Of a DNA stretch of 64,000 nucleotides, positions 1 through 8,977 are shown piece by piece. The stretch covers positions 89,300 to 153,299 of the forward strand of contig NZ_LMEP01000028.1 in NCBI RefSeq assembly GCF_001426405.1. The letters run 5' to 3'. The notes under the pieces were generated by a model. That model saw only the letters and a list, made by a program, of their open reading frames with translations. It was not told the origin of the DNA and did no database searches. The stretch is from Streptomyces sp. Root1304. GTDB lineage: Bacteria; Actinomycetota; Actinomycetes; Streptomycetales; Streptomycetaceae. The translations under genes were made by a program, and so were the position numbers. The first letter of the stretch is position 1. Each line of letters begins with the position of its first letter.

Positions 1-997
1 GCTGGGTCGGGTCGCCCGGGTCCGTGCCGGTCAGCCGGTGCACGCGGTCCAGGCGGTACGTCACGGCGCGCACGCTCAGCGAGAGGCGGCGGGCCGCGTC
101 GGTGGTGACGCAGCCGGAGTCGAAGTACGCGGTGAGGGTGTCGAGGAGCGGCCGGGCGCCGCCGCGCGCCTGCTGGAGCGGGCCGAGCACGGTGCTGACG
201 AGGTCCTCCATGGCCTGCCGGTCGCGGGTGAGGACCGGGTAGACCAGGAGGTCCGCCGCGTACAGGACGGGGTCGTCGAGGGCCATGCGGTCGGCGAGGT
301 CGAGCGCGTTGAGGGCTTCCTCGTACGAGTGGACGACGCCGCCCGCGCCGGAGTGCGGCCGGCCGACCGCGACCCGGCCGCCGTTCGTCGCGGCGTACGC
401 CTGCTTGGCGAAGTGGCTGAGCACCTCGGGCTCGTCGGCGGGCGCGACGCAGATCAGCCGCCCGTCCTTGGTGGTGAGCAGGATGCGGCGGGCGCCGAAC
501 CGGGCCAGCAGGGAGGACTCGACGCCGCGGGAGACCGGGTAGCCGTCGGCGTACGGTTCGGGCCCCTGGGCGACGGCCACCGCGTGGGCGTGCGAGAGCA
601 GCAGCCCGAACCGCTCGGCGCGTTCGGCGAGCCGGCCGAGGTCGCTGCGGCCGTACAGCAGGTCGTCGATGAACTCCCGCCGGGCGGCCTCCTCCTGGCG
701 TACGGCCAGGGTCTGGGCGCGCTCGTGGCCCTCGGCGAAGGCGTCGACGGTCTGCTCGATGGCGGCGAGGAGCCGGTCGGGATCGGTCAGCGGCGCACCG
801 GACTGGGCCGCCCGCGCGGCGGCGAGGTGCTCCCGGACGAAGAACCGCAGCCCGACACCGGCCTCGGCGGCCCCCTCGCCGCGCGAGCGCAGCCCCTCCA
901 GCTCCTCGCGGGTGAGCCGCCGTCCGGTCGCGCAGACCTCGGCCAGCAGTTCGGCGTACCCCTCCAGGTACTCCGGTCCCCCCGTGCGTTCCGTCAT
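1..997 (-). CDS. PucR/CdaR-type helix-turn-helix regulator, C-terminus cut by the window edge
   Basis: Reading the minus strand from the ATG at 997 gives an open frame that runs off the left edge, about 330 residues. The last visible part has a region rich in Thr and Leu followed by a TVTYRLDRVHRLTG-like helix, which is the PucR C-terminal DNA-binding signature. The middle (AVAVGRPHSG then YEEALNALDLA) matches the GGDEF-like region of CdaR/PucR regulators. A GGGAGGG ribosome site sits just before the ATG. These regulators usually sense small metabolites; the ligand cannot be told here. It diverges from the flotillin gene across a 319-bp intergenic region, so it may control that unit (inference). 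Only the extreme C-terminus is missing. Confidence 0.85.
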   Translation of the reverse strand, partial: MTERTGGPEYLEGYAELLAEVCATGRRLTREELEGLRSRGEGAAEAGVGLRFFVREHLAAARAAQSGAPLTDPDRLLAAIEQTVDAFAEGHERAQTLAVRQEEAARREFIDDLLYGRSDLGRLAERAERFGLLLSHAHAVAVAQGPEPYADGYPVSRGVESSLLARFGARRILLTTKDGRLICVAPADEPEVLSHFAKQAYAATNGGRVAVGRPHSGAGGVVHSYEEALNALDLADRMALDDPVLYAADLLVYPVLTRDRQAMEDLVSTVLGPLQQARGGARPLLDTLTAYFDSGCVTTDAARRLSLSVRAVTYRLDRVHRLTGTDPGDPTQ

Positions 998-1096
998 GTT
1001 CCCTCCCGGATCCCCTGTGCCCCGGACGTCTCACCGGCACACGGTGACCAAGGGTGCCAGCCGGGAGCGCCTCCGGCATAAAGAAGGCGTTAAAGG

Positions 1097-1113
1097 TTGC
1101 CGGACACCGGCAA
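1097..1113. promoter_or_regulatory. Inverted repeat TTGCCGG-aca-CCGGCAA, possible operator
   Basis: Two perfect 7-bp arms are separated by 3 bp, about 100 bp upstream of the PucR-type start and 200 bp upstream of the flotillin start. The location suggests a regulator site, perhaps for the divergent PucR-type protein. Function is inferred from symmetry and position only. Confidence 0.35.
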
Positions 1114-1200
1114 TGCGAACACGGACATACCCGGTGCAGGATGGAGCCATCCGGGGCACGGGGACAGCGGTCCTGTGCCGGGGGCCGGAAGTGTCCGCGT

Positions 1201-1241
1201 GTCAGGGGGGAGTCACGGCCGCTCGGCCGCACCCCCCTGAC
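1201..1241. promoter_or_regulatory. Long stem-loop in the flotillin leader
   Basis: GTCAGGGGGG at 1201-1210 pairs perfectly with CCCCCCTGAC at 1232-1241. The loop itself contains two CGGCCG palindromes that can fold again. No gene ends here on the plus strand, so the structure is more likely an attenuator or a protein site than an ordinary terminator. Confidence 0.45.
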
Positions 1242-1252
1242 CTCTTCGGTCA

Positions 1253-1309
1253 CACCTCACGCGTCTCACCTCACGCGTCGCACCTTCACGCGTCACACCT
1301 CACCCGAGG
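1253..1309. repeat. Tandem 14-bp repeat in the flotillin leader
   Basis: Units resembling CACCTCACGCGTCT start at 1253, 1267, 1281 (15 bp) and 1296; the last copy is degenerate and runs into the ribosome site. Three copies contain ACGCGT. The array ends a few bases before the flotillin ATG. Confidence 0.6.
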
Positions 1310-1316
1310 ACTTCTC

Positions 1317-3461
1317 ATGGATGCCATCACCACGGGCGTCGGCGTGCTCGGCGCCGTCGTCCTGCTCGTCGCACTCGTCTTCGTCTTCGTGCTCAGCCGG
1401 CTGTTCCGCAAGGTCGAGCAGGGCAAGGCGCTGATCGTCTCCAAGATGCGGAAGGTCGACGTCACCTTCACCGGGCAGGTCGTGCTGCCGGTGCTGCACA
1501 AGGCCGAGGTGATGGACATCTCGGTGAAGACGATCGAGATCTCCCGCACGGGCCGGGACGGCCTGATCTGCCGGGACAACATCCGCGCCGACATCCGGAT
1601 CTCGTTCTTCGTACGGGTCAACAAGACCGTTGAGGACGTCATCAAGGTCGCGCAGGCCATCGGCACCACGCGGGCCAGCGACAAGGACACGCTCCAGGAG
1701 CTGTTCCACGCCAAGTTCTCCGAGGCCGTCAAGACCGTCGGCAAGCAGCTCGACTTCACCGACCTCTACACCAAGCGCGAGGAACTGCGCTACCGGATCA
1801 TCGAGCTCATCGGCATCGACCTCAACGGCTACCACCTCGAGGACGCGGCCATCGACCACGTCGAGCAGACGCCGCTGAATCAGCTCGACCCCGGCAACAT
1901 CCTCGACGCCCAGGGCATCCGCAAGATCACCGAGCTGACGGCCCTGGAGAACGTCCGGACGAACGAGTACCGGCAGAACGAGCAGAAGGAGATCACCCGG
2001 CAGAACGTCGACGCCCGCGAGGCCATCCTGGAGCTGGAGCGGCGTCAGGCGGACGCCGAGATCAAGCAGAAGCGCGAGATCGACACCTCGCGGGCCCGCG
2101 AGGAGGCCGAGACCGCCCGGGTGGTGGAGGAGGAGCGGCTGCGGGCGCAGAGCGCCTTCCTCCGTACGGAGGAGCAGCTCGGCGTCCAGCGGGAGAACCA
2201 GGCCCGTGAGGTCGCGGTCGCGCAGAAGAACCGCGAGCGGGTCATCGCCGTCGAGAACGAGCGCATCGAGAAGGACCGCCTGCTCGAAGTCATCGCCCGC
2301 GACCGGGAGACCGAACTGACCCGCATCTCCGCGGAGAAGGAGGTCGAGGCCGAGCGCCGCGACATCGCCGAGGTGATCCGCGAGCGGGTCGCCGTGGACC
2401 GTACGGTCGCGGAGCAGGAGGAGTCGATCAAGCGGCTGCGGATGGTCGAGGAGGCCGAGCGCACCCGGCAGGCCGTCGTGATCGCCGCCGAGGCGGAGGC
2501 CCAGGAGAAGCTGGTCAAGGACATCAAGGCGGCCGAGGCCGCCGAGCAGGCCGCCGTCCACCGGGCCGCCGAGGAACTGACCCTGGCCGAGGCCCGCAAC
2601 AAGGCCGCCGACATGGACGCCCGCGCCAAGATCCGGCTCGCCGAGGGGGTCCAGGCGGAGGCCGCCGCCGCCGGACTGGCCGCCGTGCAGGTCCGGGAGA
2701 AGGAGGCCGACGCGATCGAGAAGGCCGGCCGCGCGGAGGCCGAGGCCACCGAGGCCCGGCTGCGCGCCGAGGCCGCCGGCGCTCGGGAGAAGGCGCTCGC
2801 GGAGGCCGTCGGCACCCGTGAGATCGCCCTCGCCGAGGCGACCGCGATCGGCGAGAAGCTGAAGGCGGAGGCCGCCGGTCTGACCGAGAAGGCGGCGGCG
2901 ATGGCGGCGCTCGACGACGCCTCCCGCACGCACGAGGAGTACCGGCTCCGCCTCGCGGCCGAGAAGGACATCCGGCTGGCCGGCCTCGACGTGCAGCGGC
3001 AGGTCGCGGAGGCCCAGGCGACGGTCCTGGCCACCGGCCTGGAGCACGCCGACATCAACATCGTCGGGGGCGAGTCCGTCTTCCTCGACCGGCTCGTGCA
3101 GTCGGTCTCGATGGGCCGGTCCGTCGACGGCTTCATGGACCACAGCCGTACGGCGCAGGCGCTCGCCGGCCCGTGGCTGAACGGCGAGGGCTCCTTCACG
3201 GAGGACCTCACGAAGGTGCTCGGCTCGCTGTCCACCGCCGATGTGCAGAACCTCAGCGTCTCGGCGCTCCTGACGAAGGTCATGAACTCGGGGGTGCTCG
3301 ACGGGGCGACGGGGGCGGGCCTGGTGAGCGCCCTCGGCAACGGGAACGCGAACGGGCACGGCGGCAAGGGCACCACCGGCGTCAACGGTGCCACTGGAGC
3401 CAACGGCGTCAACGGCGTCAACGGCGCCGAGAAGGGCGACACCGCCGCCCTCACCGGCTGA
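1317..3461 (+). CDS. Flotillin-like SPFH domain membrane scaffold protein
   Basis: A 714-residue protein from the ATG at 1317, preceded by GAGG. It has one N-terminal membrane helix (about residues 5-28), an SPFH/band-7 domain (about 30-210), and a long charged helical region rich in Ala, Glu and Arg (about 210-560) typical of flotillin coiled coils. The last 40 residues are Gly/Asn-rich repeats (NGATGANGVNG). Flotillins form membrane microdomain scaffolds on the cytoplasmic face. The next gene, 97 bp downstream on the same strand, encodes a giant AAA+ ATPase, so the scaffold may anchor it (inference). The family is clear; the exact role is not. Confidence 0.88.
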   Translation: MDAITTGVGVLGAVVLLVALVFVFVLSRLFRKVEQGKALIVSKMRKVDVTFTGQVVLPVLHKAEVMDISVKTIEISRTGRDGLICRDNIRADIRISFFVRVNKTVEDVIKVAQAIGTTRASDKDTLQELFHAKFSEAVKTVGKQLDFTDLYTKREELRYRIIELIGIDLNGYHLEDAAIDHVEQTPLNQLDPGNILDAQGIRKITELTALENVRTNEYRQNEQKEITRQNVDAREAILELERRQADAEIKQKREIDTSRAREEAETARVVEEERLRAQSAFLRTEEQLGVQRENQAREVAVAQKNRERVIAVENERIEKDRLLEVIARDRETELTRISAEKEVEAERRDIAEVIRERVAVDRTVAEQEESIKRLRMVEEAERTRQAVVIAAEAEAQEKLVKDIKAAEAAEQAAVHRAAEELTLAEARNKAADMDARAKIRLAEGVQAEAAAAGLAAVQVREKEADAIEKAGRAEAEATEARLRAEAAGAREKALAEAVGTREIALAEATAIGEKLKAEAAGLTEKAAAMAALDDASRTHEEYRLRLAAEKDIRLAGLDVQRQVAEAQATVLATGLEHADINIVGGESVFLDRLVQSVSMGRSVDGFMDHSRTAQALAGPWLNGEGSFTEDLTKVLGSLSTADVQNLSVSALLTKVMNSGVLDGATGAGLVSALGNGNANGHGGKGTTGVNGATGANGVNGVNGAEKGDTAALTG

Positions 3462-3485
3462 CCGCATCGGGGGAGCGGTCACGAC

Positions 3486-3525
3486 GGGTCCGGTGCCGCA
3501 CGGGGGAGTCCGCGGCACCGGACCC
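3486..3525. terminator. 13-bp stem-loop between flotillin and ATPase genes
   Basis: GGGTCCGGTGCCG at 3486-3498 pairs perfectly with CGGCACCGGACCC at 3513-3525 around a 14-nt loop. It lies 25 bp after the flotillin stop and 33 bp before the ATPase start. It may be a partial terminator that lowers ATPase expression relative to the scaffold, or an mRNA-stabilising element. Confidence 0.55.
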
Positions 3526-3558
3526 GCACACATCACGCCACGAGGGGAGCAGCACCGG

Positions 3559-6500
3559 ATGAGCACCGGAAGGGAGTCGAGCCGGATGAGCACCGGGACG
3601 GAACGGGACGGGGCGGGCGTGGGTACGGGCGCCGGGACGGGCCGGGGCCGGACGGACGCCGGAGCGGGCGCCGGTACGGAGCAGGGCCGGACGGCCGCCG
3701 TGCAGGACGCCCCGATGGACCAGGACACCTACGGCGTGCTCCGCGACCGGCTCGCCGCGCAGGCGGCCGAGCTGGCCCGCCGTACCGAGGCCCTGAACCG
3801 GGCCCGTACCGCCGAGTTCGGCTCCGGCGAGATCGCCCTCACCGGCACCGGCCGCCTGCGCACCGAGCGCCCCGCGGTCCCGCGCGACCTCGTCGCCGTC
3901 GGGGACGGCGTCCTGCTCCTCGGCAGCCGCACCGCCGCCGGAGACACCGGGGACGCCGAGCGCCCGGTCTCCGACGTCTTCACGCTGCACGACCGCGCGC
4001 TCGACCCGCTCCCCGCCGACGCCGTGCCCGGCCTGCTCGACGACCCCGCCTTCCTCGCCGAGTTCGCCGCACTGCACCGCTACTTCCGGGGCGCCCGTCT
4101 GCTGCGGCTGCGCCGGGTGGCGGACCGCCTCCTCGCGGTCTTCCGCACCGGCGCGAAGGCCGACGACCTCCGCGTCCTGCGCTGGTCGGTCGACCCGTCC
4201 GGCGCGACGCGGTTCCTCGACGCCCGGGGCGACCGCGACAACACCGCACCGGACTCGCACGACGTCGAGTGGACGGCGGCGACCCGCGACGACCACGTGC
4301 CGGGCCGGCACCCGCACATCGCGCTCGCCGGCGGCATCTTCGTCTCGACGGTCGGCGGGACGCTGACGGTCAAGACCGAGAACGACACCGAGACCGGCGA
4401 GGGCATCCACTCCGAGCCCGTCGACGAACTCCTCCAGTCCCTGGCGGACGCCGACGTCGCGCACGCCACGGTGGGCGCCCTGGTCCTGGTGCGCGTCCGC
4501 CCGTACAAGGAGGAGACCACCCGCCATCTGGTCTTCAACACCCTGACCGGAACGGTCGTCAGGCTCGACGGCATCGGGCAGGCCTGCCTGCGGCTGCCCG
4601 AGGACGAGGGCATCGTGTTCCCCGGCGGCTACTGCCTGGCCTCCGGCGCCGTGAAGACCTTCGACACCGACACCTCCGGACTCGCCTTCGACCGGGCGGT
4701 CCGCTCGCCCGACGGGGAGGACATCCTCTTCGTCTTCCACGCCGCGGCGGAGGGCCGGGGGCTGCTCCTCCCGTACAACCTGATCCGCAAGGAGATCGCC
4801 ACCCCGGTCGTCTGCGGCGGACACACCCTCCTCGACGACGGGACGATGGTCGTCCTGCGCGCCGAACCGGGGGAGGCCGGCCGGGCCCACCCCGTACAGA
4901 TCTGGCGGACGCCGTACGCGGCCGACACCCACGCGGGCACCGCCGGGGACGGCCCGCTGACCCGCATCGGCAACGCCGACCTCGTCCGGGGCATCGCCGA
5001 CTGCCTCTCGATCGCCCGGCAGGCCACCGAACTCACCCCCGCCACCGAGGTGTACGCGGCGCTCGTCGCCGCCTGCGTCCGCGCCGCCGACGTCCACCAC
5101 TGGCTGGGCGACCCCGAAGTGGGGTACCTGCGCGGCCCGTTGACCGAGCTGCGGACCACCGCCGCCCAGGTCCTGGACGAGTTCAGGACGGTGACGACGC
5201 TCACCCGCGAGGCGACCGAGGCGCTCGACGAGGCCGCCGCCCGGATCGCCGGTCTCGTCCGGCGCGTCCGCGGCGAGTCCCCCGCCACCGCCGAGGAGTG
5301 GATCGACCGCATCACCGAACTCCGCCGGGCACAGGGGCGGTTGGTGACGCTGAAGGAGATGCGTCACGCGGACACGGAACGCGTCGACGCGCTCGCCGCC
5401 GACGTCGGGGCCGACATCGTCGCGGCCGGCCGGCGGGCCGTCGCGTTCCTCCGCCGCGAGGACGCCTTCACCGCCCACCACGCGGAGGCCGCCCGGCTCG
5501 CCGCCGAGGCCGGCGAACTCGCCACCGTCGCCGAGACGGGCCCCGTCGGGGAACGGCTCGACGCGCACGCCGAAGGACTCCGCACGCTCAGCGAGACCGT
5601 CGCCGGACTGGACATCGGCGACGCGACCGTCCGCACCTCGATCCTGGAGCGGATCGCGGACGTCCTCGGCTCCCTGAACCGGGCCCGGGCCGTGCTCACC
5701 GCCCGCCGCGCCGAACTCCTCGACGGCGAGGGCCGGGCCGAGTTCGCCGCCGAGTCCGCGCTGTTCGGGCAGGCCGTCACCGGCGCGCTGGCCGCGTCGG
5801 ACACCCCCGAGCGCTGCGAGGAACAGCTCGGACGCCTGCTGCTCCAGCTGGAGAACCTGGAGTCCCGCTTCGCCGAGCACGACGGGTTCCTGGCCGACCT
5901 CACCCGCAGGCGCACCGAGGTCCACGAGGCCTTCACGGCCCGCGGGCAGTCCCTCCAGGACGCCCGCGCCCGCCGGGCGGAGCGGCTCGCGGAGTCCGCC
6001 GGCCGCCTCCTGGACGCGGTCGCCCGGCGCGCCGCCTCCCTCGGCTCGCTCGACGAGGTCCACACCTACTTCGCTTCCGACCCCATGGTCGGCAAGGTCC
6101 GCCGCACCGCCGGGGAACTGCGCACCCTCGGCGACCAGGTGCGGGCGGAGGAACTGGAGGGCCGGCTCGGTTCGGCCCGCCAGGAGGCCGGCCGGGCCCT
6201 GCGGGACCGCACCGACCTGTACGCGGACGGCGGCGACACGATCCGCCTCGGCCGGCACCGCTTCGCCGTCAACCGGCAGGCCCCGGAGCTGACGCTCGTC
6301 CCGTACGGGGACACCCTGGCGTTCGCCCTGACCGGGACCGACTACCGGGCCCCGGTCACCGACCCGGGGTTCGCGGAGACCCGCCCGTTCTGGGACCGGA
6401 CGCTGCCCTCGGAGTCCCCGGAGGTCTACCGCTCCGAGTACCTCGCGGCGCGCCTGCTCGCCGAGCACGGCACGGACGGCCTGGCCGACGCCGACCTGCC

Positions 6501-8499
6501 CGCGCTCGCCCGGCGCGCGGCGGAGGCCGCCTACGACGAGGGGTACGAGCGCGGGGTCCACGACCACGACGCGGCGGCGATCCTGGAGGTGCTGCTCGGC
6601 CTCCACGAGAGCGCCGGACCGCTCCGGCACCCGGCGGGCGCGCGGGCGGCCGCCCAGATGTTCTGGGCGCACGCCACCACCGCCGGGGCCCGCGAACAGT
6701 GGACGCGGCGGGCCGTCGCGCTCACCGGGGCCCGTGACCTGTTCGGCGACGCCTCGGCCCTCGACGGGCTGCGGGGCGAGCTGGCGGAGGAGATCGGCGA
6801 CCCGGCGGCGGCCGCGTACCTGGTGGACGAACTCGCCTGCGCCCCGGCCGGTTTCGCGCTCTCGGACGCGGCGGGGACCCTGCTCGACAAGTTCCGCCGC
6901 GCCGTCGGCGGCTCCGCGTACGAGGACGCCCTCGCCGGTCTCACCGACCCGGGAGCCCGGCGCCAGCTCGTCGAGGTCTGGCTCTCCGCGTACGCCTCGG
7001 CCGCCGGGGAGGACCCCGACCCGGCCGTGATCGCCGAGGCCGTCGCCGTCGAACTCGGCCCGGGGCTCGAACGCTACGAGGTCACCGCCCCGACCGCGGC
7101 CACCGTCCCCGGGCTGCTCGGCGCCCACCCCCGGGTGCGCGGCCGCGCCCTGGACCTGCGCCTCGACGAGTACCTCGCGAGGACACGGGAGTTCGCGGAC
7201 CACGAGGTGCCCGCCTTCCGCGCCTACCAGCGCCGCCGCGCGGAACTCGTCGCCGCCGAGCGCGCCCGGCTCAGGGTGGACGAGCACCGGCCCCGGGTCA
7301 TGTCCTCCTTCGTCCGCAACCGGCTCGTCGACGAGGTCTACCTGCCCCTGATCGGCGACAGCCTCGCCAAGCAGCTCGGCGCGGCCGGCGCCGCCAAGCG
7401 CACCGACTCGCACGGCCTGCTGCTGCTCCTCTCCCCGCCGGGCTACGGCAAGACCACGCTGGTCGAGTACGTCGCCGACCGCCTCGGCCTGCTCCTGGTC
7501 AAGATCGACGGCCCGGCCCTCGGTCAGCGCACGACCTCCCTCGACCCGGCCGAGGCGCCCGACGCCACGGCCCGCCGCGAACTGGAGAAGATCGACTTCG
7601 CGCTGACGGCGGGCAACAACGTCCTGCTGTACGTCGACGACATCCAGCACACCTCGGCGGAGTTCCTGCAGAAGTTCATCCCGCTCTGCGACGCCACCCG
7701 CACGCTGAACGGCCACGACCTGCGGGGCAAGCGCTTCGCCGTCTGCATGGCCGGCAACCCGTACACCGAGTCGGGCCGGAGCTTCCAGGTCCCCGACATG
7801 CTCGCCAACCGCGCCGACGTCTGGAACCTCGGCGACGTCCTGACCGGGAAGGAGGAGGCCTTCGCCCTCAGCTTCGTCGAGAACGCCCTCACCTCCCACC
7901 CGGTCCTCGCCCCGCTGGCCGGCCGCGACCGCGCCGACCTGGAACTGCTGACCCGGCTGGCGGCCGGTGACCCGACCGCCCGCCGCGACCGTCTGGCCCA
8001 CCCCTGCCCGCCCGCCGAACTGGACCGGATCCTCGCGGTCCTCCGCCACGTCCTGACGGCCCGCGAGACCGTCCTGGCGGTCAACCGCGCCTACATCGCC
8101 TCGGCCGCCCAGTCCGACGACACCCGCACGGAACCGCCCTTCCGCCTCCAGGGCTCGTACCGCAACATGAACCGCATCACGGCCCGCCTCACCCCCTCGA
8201 TGAACGACACGGAACTCGCCGCGGTCATCGACGACCACTACAGGGCCGAAGCCCAGACCCTGACGACACAAGCCGAGAGCAACCTGCTGAAGCTGGCCAC
8301 CCTGAGGGGCCCCCTGACCCCCGCGGAGACCGCCCGGTGGACCGAGATCACCGCGACCCACCGCGCCGCCGAGGACACCCCGCTGACGAGAGCGGTAGCG
8401 GCCCTGACGGACCTGGCGAACCGCGTCACGGCGGTGGAGACGGCGATCACGCGAGCGACGACGGGGAACCCGGAGGGGACACCGCCGGCCGCCCACTGA
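3559..8499 (+). CDS. Giant AAA+ ATPase ('DNA repair ATPase', DUF3686-like)
   Basis: A 1,646-residue protein. Walker A (PPGYGKTT) is near residues 1293-1301 and Walker B (LLYVDDIQH) near 1355-1362, so the AAA+ module sits in the C-terminal quarter. The N-terminal part looks beta-rich with repeated short strands (about 60-500); a long helical, coiled-coil-rich middle follows (about 520-900). This order resembles the family annotated as 'ATPase involved in DNA repair' (DUF3686), a label with little experimental support. The first 50 residues are Gly/Thr/Arg-rich; starts at 3559 (GAGGGGAG upstream), 3586 or 3715 (AGGA upstream) are all possible. The upstream SPFH gene suggests membrane tethering. 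Substrate unknown. Confidence 0.8.
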   Translation: MSTGRESSRMSTGTERDGAGVGTGAGTGRGRTDAGAGAGTEQGRTAAVQDAPMDQDTYGVLRDRLAAQAAELARRTEALNRARTAEFGSGEIALTGTGRLRTERPAVPRDLVAVGDGVLLLGSRTAAGDTGDAERPVSDVFTLHDRALDPLPADAVPGLLDDPAFLAEFAALHRYFRGARLLRLRRVADRLLAVFRTGAKADDLRVLRWSVDPSGATRFLDARGDRDNTAPDSHDVEWTAATRDDHVPGRHPHIALAGGIFVSTVGGTLTVKTENDTETGEGIHSEPVDELLQSLADADVAHATVGALVLVRVRPYKEETTRHLVFNTLTGTVVRLDGIGQACLRLPEDEGIVFPGGYCLASGAVKTFDTDTSGLAFDRAVRSPDGEDILFVFHAAAEGRGLLLPYNLIRKEIATPVVCGGHTLLDDGTMVVLRAEPGEAGRAHPVQIWRTPYAADTHAGTAGDGPLTRIGNADLVRGIADCLSIARQATELTPATEVYAALVAACVRAADVHHWLGDPEVGYLRGPLTELRTTAAQVLDEFRTVTTLTREATEALDEAAARIAGLVRRVRGESPATAEEWIDRITELRRAQGRLVTLKEMRHADTERVDALAADVGADIVAAGRRAVAFLRREDAFTAHHAEAARLAAEAGELATVAETGPVGERLDAHAEGLRTLSETVAGLDIGDATVRTSILERIADVLGSLNRARAVLTARRAELLDGEGRAEFAAESALFGQAVTGALAASDTPERCEEQLGRLLLQLENLESRFAEHDGFLADLTRRRTEVHEAFTARGQSLQDARARRAERLAESAGRLLDAVARRAASLGSLDEVHTYFASDPMVGKVRRTAGELRTLGDQVRAEELEGRLGSARQEAGRALRDRTDLYADGGDTIRLGRHRFAVNRQAPELTLVPYGDTLAFALTGTDYRAPVTDPGFAETRPFWDRTLPSESPEVYRSEYLAARLLAEHGTDGLADADLPALARRAAEAAYDEGYERGVHDHDAAAILEVLLGLHESAGPLRHPAGARAAAQMFWAHATTAGAREQWTRRAVALTGARDLFGDASALDGLRGELAEEIGDPAAAAYLVDELACAPAGFALSDAAGTLLDKFRRAVGGSAYEDALAGLTDPGARRQLVEVWLSAYASAAGEDPDPAVIAEAVAVELGPGLERYEVTAPTAATVPGLLGAHPRVRGRALDLRLDEYLARTREFADHEVPAFRAYQRRRAELVAAERARLRVDEHRPRVMSSFVRNRLVDEVYLPLIGDSLAKQLGAAGAAKRTDSHGLLLLLSPPGYGKTTLVEYVADRLGLLLVKIDGPALGQRTTSLDPAEAPDATARRELEKIDFALTAGNNVLLYVDDIQHTSAEFLQKFIPLCDATRTLNGHDLRGKRFAVCMAGNPYTESGRSFQVPDMLANRADVWNLGDVLTGKEEAFALSFVENALTSHPVLAPLAGRDRADLELLTRLAAGDPTARRDRLAHPCPPAELDRILAVLRHVLTARETVLAVNRAYIASAAQSDDTRTEPPFRLQGSYRNMNRITARLTPSMNDTELAAVIDDHYRAEAQTLTTQAESNLLKLATLRGPLTPAETARWTEITATHRAAEDTPLTRAVAALTDLANRVTAVETAITRATTGNPEGTPPAAH

Positions 8500-8517
8500 C
8501 CCCATAGCAAGTGTCTC

Positions 8518-8537
8518 AATTGCATAATTCGGCAATT
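8518..8537. promoter_or_regulatory. ArsR-type operator AATTGC-N8-GCAATT
   Basis: The arms AATTGC (8518-8523) and GCAATT (8532-8537) flank an 8-bp AT-rich spacer, about 100 bp upstream of the first arsR-like gene. The same arms with the same 8-bp spacing recur at 11583-11606 before the second arsR-like gene. Two copies with identical geometry at paralogous repressor genes make an autoregulatory operator likely. Confidence 0.65.
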
Positions 8538-8554
8538 CGATACATCCTTGGGGG

Positions 8555-8584
8555 GTCGTGCCCGCAGGTAGCCGCGGGCACGAC
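8555..8584. terminator. 11-bp stem-loop after the ATPase gene, in the arsR leader
   Basis: GTCGTGCCCGC (8555-8565) pairs with GCGGGCACGAC (8574-8584) around an 8-nt loop. It could terminate the giant ATPase transcript, but it lies downstream of the arsR operator, so it would also be in the arsR leader RNA. Confidence 0.5.
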
Positions 8585-8635
8585 GTCGGACGACGCACAC
8601 CCCGGTGGCGCCGGGTGTGAGGAGAGTGGGCGATC

Positions 8636-8977
8636 GTGCCGGTTCCGCTGTATCAGGCCAAGGCCGAGTTCTTCCGGATGCTGGGGCACCCCGTACGCAT
8701 CCGGGTCCTTGAACTGCTGCAGAACGGCCCCATGGCCGTACGGGACCTCCTCGCCGCGATCGAGGTGGAACCGCCCTCGCTGTCACAGCAGCTCGCGGTG
8801 CTGCGCCGGTCGGGGATCGTGACCTCGACGCGCGAGGGGGCCACGGTCGTCTACACGCTGGCCGGGGGAGACGTCGCCGACCTGATGCAGGCCGCGCGGC
8901 GCATCCTCACCGAGATGCTGGCCGGGCAGCACGAGCTCCTCACCGAACTGCGGGAAGCCGAGGTCGCGGGCCGGTGA
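8636..8977 (+). CDS. ArsR family winged-helix repressor, cysteine-free (copy 1)
   Basis: A 113-residue protein starting at GTG 8636 after GAGGAGAG. The fold is a typical ArsR winged helix, with the recognition helix in PSLSQQLAVLRRSGIV (about residues 47-62) and the wing in TREGATVVYTL. There is not one cysteine, so thiol-based metal or persulfide sensing as in ArsR, CzrA-type Cys sites or BigR is excluded. It overlaps the SulP gene by 4 bp (GTGA), so the two are translationally coupled and the repressor very likely controls the transporter. A close paralogue lies at 11749. Confidence 0.9.
   Translation: MPVPLYQAKAEFFRMLGHPVRIRVLELLQNGPMAVRDLLAAIEVEPPSLSQQLAVLRRSGIVTSTREGATVVYTLAGGDVADLMQAARRILTEMLAGQHELLTELREAEVAGR

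Larger units (their letters stand above)
998..1316. other. Divergent intergenic region between PucR-type and flotillin genes
   Basis: This 319-bp gap holds no convincing gene. It carries a perfect 7-bp inverted repeat (1097-1113), a strong GC-rich hairpin (1201-1241) and a short tandem repeat (1253-1309), all on the flotillin side. It must contain the promoters for both divergent genes, but I could not pick -35/-10 boxes with confidence. Confidence 0.6.

Noticed and set aside
1293..3728. An 811-residue minus-strand frame over the flotillin gene
   Set aside because: Composition (runs of Leu, Gly, Asp, Val) is typical of antisense shadow frames and there is no domain.
3451..8598. A 1,715-residue open frame antisense to the giant ATPase gene
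   Set aside because: It is the mirror of a real gene in a high-GC genome; it has no recognisable motif and is full of Gly, Arg and Val in shadow-like runs. The plus-strand frame has intact Walker motifs.
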